Origin: a virus | Length of the DNA stretch: 59,539 nt | Direction: 5' to 3' (one strand) | IMG/VR virus record: IMGVR_UViG_3300021092_000047 | Coordinates: 1-59,539 of that record | In this document: positions 49,080 through 56,233 of the stretch, in pieces | Position numbering within the stretch: the first letter of the stretch is position 1 | Layout of the letters: each line of letters opens with the position of its first letter | Position numbers and translations under genes: made by a program | Notes under the pieces: model-generated | The model's database searches: none | Told to the model about the DNA's origin: nothing | Seen by the model: only the letters and a program-made list of their open reading frames with translations

Positions 49080-49598
49080 TCAAACTCCAGGCAGCGTCGC
49101 AAGAGTCAATTGGAACTGAATAGTACGATGCAGTGGGTCTTGTACATCACCACTAAGCGCAGTCAAAAAACCTTCAAAAGATGAGTCTAAACCAATAGTT
49201 GCAGTTATCGGTAACTTACGCGCCGCAATTCTATTCCTTTTGTACCATTCATAAAGAAGCTGAAAACCGTGTTTTGAATCTTGCGCCCCTATAAATGCTT
49301 GTTGCGTATTTTGTGCTCCCCGTACAGCTTGAGGACAAGCTTGAGCAAAGCTTAAACCGTGTAGCACAATTTGCCCCATGCGATCGCCAAAAACATAAAC
49401 ATACACATCGTTTCCAACAGTATGCAAAAATTGAAAGTTACCTGCGGCAGATAGGCCTATTCGAGTAATAATTGTCTTTTGTAAGACGTAGCTAATTTCC
49501 TCATCTCCTTCAACTCTTCCAAGAGATATCGAACCGGCAGCTACTTCGTCTGTAACCGCGCTAACTCTTCCAGCGTTTTGTGAAAATACTACAGGCAT
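49080..49598 (-). CDS. 172-aa tail structural protein
   Basis: MPVVFSQNAGRVSAVTDEVA..., beta-rich with NDVYVYVFGDRMGQIVLHGL and FQLLYEWYKRNRIAARKLPI. A conserved-looking C-terminus (DPLHRTIQFQLTLATLPGV) is typical of phage tail proteins directly downstream of the tape measure, such as hub or tail-terminator-like proteins. No firm family. Confidence 0.6.
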   Translation of the reverse strand: MPVVFSQNAGRVSAVTDEVAAGSISLGRVEGDEEISYVLQKTIITRIGLSAAGNFQFLHTVGNDVYVYVFGDRMGQIVLHGLSFAQACPQAVRGAQNTQQAFIGAQDSKHGFQLLYEWYKRNRIAARKLPITATIGLDSSFEGFLTALSGDVQDPLHRTIQFQLTLATLPGV

Positions 49599-49611
49599 TT
49601 TGGTTCCTTAT

Positions 49612-52600
49612 TTACCTCGAAGGGTAGACACCTGAAAGTTCGCCAACATTAGCTACGCCGGTAATGTCCCCTCTGACTTCAATTGTACCGGTCAAACGCA
49701 TGGTTCGCTCTTCTTCTTTTTTGACTTCTTCTTCAACGTTACGGCCGCTAACAGATTTCAACCCTTCTTCAAGTCGCTTGGTGTCAAACTTGTTTTCACC
49801 CGCCAAGTCCAAGAACTCTGTTTGCTTCATCATTCGCTCAAGCTGCTGTTCGTCTAAGCCATACTTCTTCGCTAGTGCTTTTTTGTCTTCAACAGTTTTA
49901 GTTGCAGCATACTCATCAGTAATTTGATTGAGTCTGTCACCTTTACTCATACCCTTTTCAAACAGTAGATTTCCATCTTTGTCCTTTGTAGATGCATCAA
50001 TCTTGCCGACTTGCTCTAGTACGTTAGAAACCATTTGCAGATTTCTCTCGTTACTCTTACCGCCAAGATTGACCTTATCTCTAAACGCTTGACGATCTTC
50101 TTTTGTAGTTAAGCCTAAATCGTCTGCCAGTTTGTTTAGGCTTTCATTGCCCAGATCTTTTTCTCTTGCTTCCTGTGCTTCTTGCTGTACCTTTTCTTCA
50201 AGCTGCCGCATGGTTTCTAACTTTTCGTCAATCTGTTTTTCGCTCATACCAGAAGCAAGCATAGAGTCTTGCTGCGCCATGTACTCTGTTCGTCGCTTCT
50301 CAAGTAGTTCAACTTGCCCTTGGTTATCTAATCGAGTGTGGTAGATTGCAACGTCTTCTTTTTTAGAGCTATCCAGTCCCAGAGCTTTCATGCGTTCGGC
50401 TTTTTTCTCCTCGCCTGCTTTGATCGCAGCACGACTAAGTTCTACTTGTGTCTGCGCGTTGGAATCCAGTGGCATAGCTTTTAACGCATCTTCTTCTGCG
50501 CGTTTAAGTTTATGCTTATCTGCGTAAAGCTTGTTGTTTTCATCTCTCGCATTTTTCAATTCCTCCGTACTGTCGAACATTCGGAGGTTAGGATCAATGT
50601 CCTTTTCACCGCGTACCATTTTCTTATAGTCTTCTTCAGATACTCCAAGACGTGTTGCAGCGTCCTTGTCATCACGTGTATCTGCTTTAGCCATCGTTTC
50701 CAGAGAACCTAGCTGTTCTTTTGTCAGCCCAGTTAGTCCCTTCATACCTTCAGCCATTTCAACCAGTTTTTTGTTTTCTGGTGACATCTGGCTTGTATCA
50801 ATCTTTTCTCCAGCAGCAATACGAGCTGAAAGGTCTTTAAGATCAAGACCAGACTCGTCAAGTTTAACGTCACTAAGAGATGCCGCTGATTCAAGTGCCT
50901 GAAGGCCTGCTGCTTGTTCTTCAGTAGCAGTTCCTTCAAACAGTCGGTTTGCTTTTTCTTGTACCGCTTCCGTAGGTTTCAACAGATTGGCATATGTTTG
51001 ATCCGCAGCTCCGCCCATAGTTTTATGCGCCGAAGTCATGGTGTCTTTAGCATCTTTAGCTTGCAGCGCTATGTAGTTTCTGTAATTAGCTTCAGTCAAA
51101 TTAGCGCTATCACCAACGTCAATCCCTTCAGCTTTCAACCTTGCCGCAATCTTATCTTTTTGTTCGGTCGTTAAATCTCTAAACTCTTCGTTTGCTTTAA
51201 CAATACCTTCGTCTGTCATGGCCACGCCGCCCGACACAAGCATACTTCCCACACTACTGCCGTAATAACGATTTGCTAACGTTTGAAGCTCTTCTTCTGC
51301 TTGTTGGCTTTGCGTTACAGCCAACATGCCTCGAGCACCGCCACGTGCGATAACTTTATCGTCAGACAAATACTCACGTCGCTTGTCTGTAAGTACAGCC
51401 AAGTTCTGTTCTGTTACTTTCATTTGCTCTATCCCTTCGGACTGCCGCAAAAAAGCACGCGCTATCTCTCGTTTCTTTTCAATGTCAGCCGCATCAACCC
51501 CATAAAACTGCTGTTGCTGCTGTTGATCAAGGTATTTAAAAACAAGATTAGCTCGCTCTTCTGGCTTTACTGCAGCAAGCTTATTGCGTAATTCAGCGGG
51601 CAAGGAAGCCATTTTTGCCGGATCAGTGAGCAGTGTTTCCTTCTCACCAAGTTGTCCCAACGCACGCAATTGGTTTTCAGCTAACAACTGATCTTCGGCT
51701 TGATTTTCGAGCTGACGCTCTGTCTTCAAGTAATCTCGCTTTTCCGTCTCATTTAACTTGTCAATTTCTTCTTGCGTCTTTTTTGCTTGACCTTCGCCTC
51801 GACTGCGAAATTCATCGACTCGATCCTTCAATTGCTGATCGGTCGGAACCATATCAATATTAGCTCGGCGGCTGCGAATTATTGTGTCAACACTTTCAGC
51901 ATCAGCCAGATCAGCAACAGTTACATTCTCACCTAATGCTTCTCGTTTTTTGGCTGCAATTTCCTCTACCGTACTTACACCGGCTCGAAGCTTTTCTCGC
52001 ACTAGTGCACGAGCTTTTTCGGGAGTACTTCCTTCCCGAATAGCCGCATCGTAGACTTCTTTTGCCTCTGGCGACATGACGTTCTCAGCCGCTTTATCGG
52101 CTTCTGCTAAGGCTTTTTGCCGATCTGCAACCGCTAAAGTCCTAAGGTCTGCGTCTGTTACTTTGGTCTTAGTTGCGGCTAGTCGCTCTTCGTCACTTAC
52201 TGTTCCGGTCACAGACATAGCACGAACTTGGCTCATTCGATTAAGCTGTTCGAGTTCATTTGCTGCTCTATTTCCTTCCGCAACATCTGCTTTGTTATAT
52301 GTGTTTTCCTGATCTATCAGCCCCAAGCTTGTTGCAACATCGCGCGTCTGTGCAACCTTAGCGGTAAGTTTTTTGTTCTCCTCTGTAATTTGAAGTTGAA
52401 GCTCAGCTCGCTTAGCAGGGTCTGCACCTTCCAGTTGTGCTGTAAGATTTTCAACCTTGTCTTCTTGTTCTTTTACTTCTCGCATTACAGGCGTAAGCTT
52501 TTCTGCTGCTTGAGCCATATCCGCAGCAAACATATCGCCTAACAATGTACTTATGTCTGCGGTTGTACCTCGATCACCTTGTTTTTGTAGTGCCGTAAAC

Positions 52601-54768
52601 AACCGTTGAATAATACCGCCCTTCGGTCCCATACCAGACATGGCTTCGTTCAGGCCAGCCTGTGCTGCTACAATTGCCTGCTTTTCTGCCCGACTTTCAC
52701 GAACGGTTTTGCTGTTGACCTGTGCGTAACTAGTAGCGTTATACTCAAACTTACCTAATGTGTTTTCGCGCTGACCAAAACTAATAGCTGCCATGTTCAA
52801 AGCATCTTTTTCTTCAAGTATCATGCCTTGGCTAGCTGCTTCTGCCATTAATGCTTCAGCAACTATTTGATTTCTTTGTTTTGGATCTTGCAACTGCTCC
52901 ATCGTTAAATCATCAAATGCAGCAGTAGCGGTACGTCCCAATGCTTTAGCTACACGTCTTTGATCGTTTGAGTCTGCGAACTGCCTTTCAATTTCGTCGT
53001 TGGTAAGTAGTACGTTTGCCGTTTCCTTTTCCAATTGTCGAGTAATTTCATGCGGCTGCTGACGATATGCTGCCATTTGTCGTTCTTGATTTGTAGCTAA
53101 TGCTCGGATGTTTGAGGTACGTTGCATGAGCATCTGATTGAATTCACCGGCACCCATACCTGAAATAGCACCACGACCTATAATTGCTCGAAACTCTTCT
53201 TCACGAGTTGGTGTTTGTCGCGTAACTGCATTTCCGGCGTCATCCATGAAAGTGTAAGTTGCAGCGCCCGCATCAGAAGCAGCTAAAACTGCTTTCATTT
53301 CGCGACCAGCTGCGTTATCTGCAAATCCGCCAGCTTCTTCGATACGGGTTAATGCACCTAACGCGTTTGCCATTTGAGAACCCATACCGCGGCTAAACAT
53401 ATTCATTGCAGTTTGCTCTGCTTGCTCTCTGGATAGAGCTCCAAAACCGGTGGCTCCGCCGCTTTCAGAAAAAGCCATACCTGTAGTCACACCGACATTT
53501 GTTGCAGCCTGATTAAAGTGAACACCATGCTGTCCAAGGATTTGAGTATTGGCTGCGTTAGCTGCCTGATTCATCATCAGTAACTGGTCAATACTTTTAC
53601 CAGACATCTGGCTCATGGCCTGCATGTCTCGAACCATTGTGTTTAATTGATTAGCGTCAAACTTTTGCATCTGCCCTGATGTTAACGCTTTCAACGCATT
53701 GATCAGTTGTGGAACAGGAGCATTAGGATTTCCATTCTCACCGAATACTTCACGCATAGCAGAGATGGAAGACACATAACCTTGAAGCTGATCTGTGATT
53801 TGACGTGCATCTGATTGTGTCAACCTTGACTGAATACCTTTGTTTTGTCGTAGATTCATCAAATCTTGGTTAGAGAGTGACTCAAGATTTTGATTAGCAC
53901 CTAGCTTAACTCCTTGCTCGTTAGCTATTGCCGTTAGATCGACACCCTCGTCACGAGCACGTTGTAATGTTTCAATTGTCCTGGCTCGTAACCCACCGCG
54001 AGGTCCAACTAAACCTTCAGGCGCTAGTTGTCGATACATCTGACCAACATCACCTGCTCGCAAGCCTTGCATGCGAGCCATGTTGTCATCTGCAAACATG
54101 GTTCCAAAAACCTGTTCCACCATGTCTCGGTTAGCAGCTACACCGTAACCCATGCGCCCTGTGACGGGGTCTACTCGATAACGATTAGTCTCAAGCATTT
54201 GTGACGCCATTGCCTGAACGCTACCTCGTTCACCTGCAATCGCATCCGCAAATTCAGGGGCAAACATAGCTAAATTAGGCATGTATCCTGCTGCTGTTGC
54301 TGCAAAATTTCTAGCCGCGGCTTGTTGTTCGCGGTTAAATGGCATGCCTGCCATAGCTGCGGCTCCGCGAAGCGTTCTGTAAATTCCTTCGGTGTCTTGC
54401 GAAGAAACTGCCTGCGCCACTTGCTGTCGCATATTCAAATGCTCTCGCGTTCGATACGCCTGCATGTACGAACCGGCATTACCTATAGGCAGTATCCCTT
54501 GTTGCTGCATCGTACCAGTAAGCGCAACATTACCGGCAATATGGGCAAGTGTGCCAAGCAACCCGTACTGCTGCAAATTTAACGGAGCAATTGGCGAGAC
54601 ATCCGGTAACGTATTTCCAGCTATGGGAGGAGCGTAAGCTGTCTGCGCCATCTGCATCAGCATGTTGGCTCCACCGGTTGTTGCGGGAGCATAAAGCCCT
54701 GGAAACATTCCTGGCGTGCCAACCCTAGACGCTTCTTGCATCATTTGCAGTTGGAATGGATCCATCAT
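49612..54768 (-). CDS. Tape-measure protein candidate (1718 aa)
   Basis: Longest gene in the window. The N-terminal half is Met/Gln/Ala-rich; from about residue 600 it is a long highly charged helical/coiled-coil protein (EKEDKVENLTAQLEGADPAK-like segments, ALGENVTVADLADAESV). No transmembrane helix is evident, unlike many tape measures. It follows the frameshift-coupled chaperone pair, the classical position. Contains KVQQEAQEAREKDLG, near-identical in DNA to part of the hub-like gene. At about 1.5 angstrom per residue the tail would be roughly 260 nm (known rule, rough estimate). The start ATG overlaps the chaperone stop (CAATGATG). Confidence 0.78.
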   Translation of the reverse strand: MMDPFQLQMMQEASRVGTPGMFPGLYAPATTGGANMLMQMAQTAYAPPIAGNTLPDVSPIAPLNLQQYGLLGTLAHIAGNVALTGTMQQQGILPIGNAGSYMQAYRTREHLNMRQQVAQAVSSQDTEGIYRTLRGAAAMAGMPFNREQQAAARNFAATAAGYMPNLAMFAPEFADAIAGERGSVQAMASQMLETNRYRVDPVTGRMGYGVAANRDMVEQVFGTMFADDNMARMQGLRAGDVGQMYRQLAPEGLVGPRGGLRARTIETLQRARDEGVDLTAIANEQGVKLGANQNLESLSNQDLMNLRQNKGIQSRLTQSDARQITDQLQGYVSSISAMREVFGENGNPNAPVPQLINALKALTSGQMQKFDANQLNTMVRDMQAMSQMSGKSIDQLLMMNQAANAANTQILGQHGVHFNQAATNVGVTTGMAFSESGGATGFGALSREQAEQTAMNMFSRGMGSQMANALGALTRIEEAGGFADNAAGREMKAVLAASDAGAATYTFMDDAGNAVTRQTPTREEEFRAIIGRGAISGMGAGEFNQMLMQRTSNIRALATNQERQMAAYRQQPHEITRQLEKETANVLLTNDEIERQFADSNDQRRVAKALGRTATAAFDDLTMEQLQDPKQRNQIVAEALMAEAASQGMILEEKDALNMAAISFGQRENTLGKFEYNATSYAQVNSKTVRESRAEKQAIVAAQAGLNEAMSGMGPKGGIIQRLFTALQKQGDRGTTADISTLLGDMFAADMAQAAEKLTPVMREVKEQEDKVENLTAQLEGADPAKRAELQLQITEENKKLTAKVAQTRDVATSLGLIDQENTYNKADVAEGNRAANELEQLNRMSQVRAMSVTGTVSDEERLAATKTKVTDADLRTLAVADRQKALAEADKAAENVMSPEAKEVYDAAIREGSTPEKARALVREKLRAGVSTVEEIAAKKREALGENVTVADLADAESVDTIIRSRRANIDMVPTDQQLKDRVDEFRSRGEGQAKKTQEEIDKLNETEKRDYLKTERQLENQAEDQLLAENQLRALGQLGEKETLLTDPAKMASLPAELRNKLAAVKPEERANLVFKYLDQQQQQQFYGVDAADIEKKREIARAFLRQSEGIEQMKVTEQNLAVLTDKRREYLSDDKVIARGGARGMLAVTQSQQAEEELQTLANRYYGSSVGSMLVSGGVAMTDEGIVKANEEFRDLTTEQKDKIAARLKAEGIDVGDSANLTEANYRNYIALQAKDAKDTMTSAHKTMGGAADQTYANLLKPTEAVQEKANRLFEGTATEEQAAGLQALESAASLSDVKLDESGLDLKDLSARIAAGEKIDTSQMSPENKKLVEMAEGMKGLTGLTKEQLGSLETMAKADTRDDKDAATRLGVSEEDYKKMVRGEKDIDPNLRMFDSTEELKNARDENNKLYADKHKLKRAEEDALKAMPLDSNAQTQVELSRAAIKAGEEKKAERMKALGLDSSKKEDVAIYHTRLDNQGQVELLEKRRTEYMAQQDSMLASGMSEKQIDEKLETMRQLEEKVQQEAQEAREKDLGNESLNKLADDLGLTTKEDRQAFRDKVNLGGKSNERNLQMVSNVLEQVGKIDASTKDKDGNLLFEKGMSKGDRLNQITDEYAATKTVEDKKALAKKYGLDEQQLERMMKQTEFLDLAGENKFDTKRLEEGLKSVSGRNVEEEVKKEEERTMRLTGTIEVRGDITGVANVGELSGVYPSR
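50147..50194. repeat. 48-base repeat, copy 2 (tape-measure gene)
   Basis: 47 of 48 bases identical to 47920-47967. Encodes KVQQEAQEAREKDLG in the tape-measure candidate. Confidence 0.9.
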
Positions 54769-55301
54769 TGTTTGCGTCCCTGCTGGTTAAATCGTTTCAA
54801 TCGAATTTCTTCTGCCTTGCGACGAAAAGCTTCTTGCCGATCTTTCTCTTCTTGTTTTGACTTTGCGAAGGCTTCAGCGCTGGCGCTAGTTAAATTTTTG
54901 ATTTCTTCAGCCCATTTAGCTACTGCCAATTTATCTGAAAGATCAAAACCTGCCATCTCTTGCCATAGTTCTCGGACAATCTGGTTTTGTTGTTGCTTAC
55001 GTTCTTCGCGACTACGTCCATGCCAAGGCCGTAAACAACCTTCCATGTCTGCAAAAATTTCCTTTGCTTCTTTTTGTGTAGCACTAAAGTCATCGGCTGA
55101 GATACGTGGATTTGAGACCAGAGCTAACTGAAATTGGAACATGTCGCCAAGAAGTTTTTCATAACTTTTCTCGTCAAGTGTTCTAATCAGGTATCTCCAT
55201 CGCTTCCACCACATCGGACTGTGCCAATCAGCATCTCGATAGTCGATGATGCCGAGCACCGCCGAACGTAGTGTTAGTGCCGCGGCTCGGTCTCGTTCCA
55301 A
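54765..55301 (-). CDS. Tail assembly chaperone, frameshift extension (T part)
   Basis: 178 codons beginning at TTG (LERDRAAALTLRSAVLGIID), no ATG and no ribosome site, so it is probably made only by -1 frameshifting from the 315-aa gene; the fusion would have 485 residues (307 + 178). Content: W-rich ADWHSPMWWKRWRYLIRTLD, then a long charged helix (QEEKDRQEAFRRKAEEIRLK). Lambda gpGT-type fusions chaperone the tape measure during tail assembly. Its end overlaps the tape-measure start. Confidence 0.8.
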   Translation of the reverse strand: MERDRAAALTLRSAVLGIIDYRDADWHSPMWWKRWRYLIRTLDEKSYEKLLGDMFQFQLALVSNPRISADDFSATQKEAKEIFADMEGCLRPWHGRSREERKQQQNQIVRELWQEMAGFDLSDKLAVAKWAEEIKNLTSASAEAFAKSKQEEKDRQEAFRRKAEEIRLKRFNQQGRKQ

Positions 55302-56221
55302 AAATTTGGGTTGTCAACACATGCCTCTAATTTGACAACTAGTTGATTGAATTTGTTACAGGTATGAGTAACCGTTCTTTGTAAATGTTCGGTTTTCAAA
55401 ACATTTGTCAGTATGAAATCTTGGATCTGTAGCAACAACGTCGGAACATCAGGATTTGCAGCATCAGGTTCCTTAAAAACACCAGCATCACGCAAGTGCT
55501 TTTCCCAGTAGCTGTTAGCCTCTGGATGTGTTTCAGGTGTCAAACCTTCCGGAAGTTTGATCTGCATAGCAGTTTGCGCAGATGACATAGAAGTCAACTG
55601 AAGATAAAGCCGCAAGCGGTTTAGATACTCGTAATAGTCAACGGCGGTAGATATCAGTCCTGCCTTTTGAGCACGAAACGTTTCCTGGTATAGCGCATCA
55701 ATTTCTCGAATTGTTAGCGTTCGGAAAGTCAGACGTAAGTGTCCGCCAAAAATTGCAAATCGCTTGCTGAACACTTTTTGACCTAACACCGCCTGGAGAA
55801 ATGCAATCTTGTCTTGGTGTTCCGGCTCCGGAATAGTTGGGCGTTCTTGATCCCAGCCGCACTGTACGCAAATCTGCCGTAAAGTCCCTGGCTTCAGCTC
55901 TTGAGCCGCGGCTTCACCTTCGTCCGCTTGTTGCGGCTGTTCCGGGGCAGGTGGCGGTTCAAACTCAGGTTGAATTGTTTCTTCAAAGTTAGGAATGTTA
56001 TTGTCACCTACCGGCAATACCGGCGCAGGAGTAGGCTCTAGCGATACCTCAGCTACCGGTTCCACTACAACAGCCTGACCTTTGAATTCTACTTTAGTGT
56101 CAGGTTGCGGTGGCTTGATATGACCAAGCTCAATAAGCAAGTCCTCCAGCGTTTTGCCTTTCGCTTGCGCAATTTCTGCGAGAAGATTTTTTTCCTCGTC
56201 AGTTATTTTGTTTAGATCCAT
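55274..56221 (-). CDS. Tail assembly chaperone (G part)
   Basis: 315 aa, MDLNKITDEEKNLLAEIAQA... with a Pro/Glu-rich disordered region (about 40-115). It then continues FLQAVLGQKVFSKRFAIFGG, HLRLTFRTLTIREIDALYQE, which has the pattern of phage tail assembly chaperones in large myoviruses. Lies just upstream of the tape-measure candidate and contains the slippery heptamer eight codons before its stop. It also has an internal CVQCGW and a C-terminal Cys pair. Role: coats and delivers the tape measure during tail assembly. Confidence 0.75.
   Translation of the reverse strand: MDLNKITDEEKNLLAEIAQAKGKTLEDLLIELGHIKPPQPDTKVEFKGQAVVVEPVAEVSLEPTPAPVLPVGDNNIPNFEETIQPEFEPPPAPEQPQQADEGEAAAQELKPGTLRQICVQCGWDQERPTIPEPEHQDKIAFLQAVLGQKVFSKRFAIFGGHLRLTFRTLTIREIDALYQETFRAQKAGLISTAVDYYEYLNRLRLYLQLTSMSSAQTAMQIKLPEGLTPETHPEANSYWEKHLRDAGVFKEPDAANPDVPTLLLQIQDFILTNVLKTEHLQRTVTHTCNKFNQLVVKLEACVDNPNFWNETEPRH
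55301..55307 (-). promoter_or_regulatory. -1 frameshift slippery site A AAT TTT
   Basis: The - strand heptamer AAATTTT lies in zero frame as A AAT TTT, the X-XXY-YYZ form. Slippage moves from CCA-AAT-TTT into TTG GAA CGA..., the start of the 178-codon extension. A stem CCGAGC/GCTCGG starts ten bases downstream (55290 to 55252) and may stimulate slippage. Confidence 0.82.
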
Positions 56222-56233
56222 TCTCGTTTCCTT

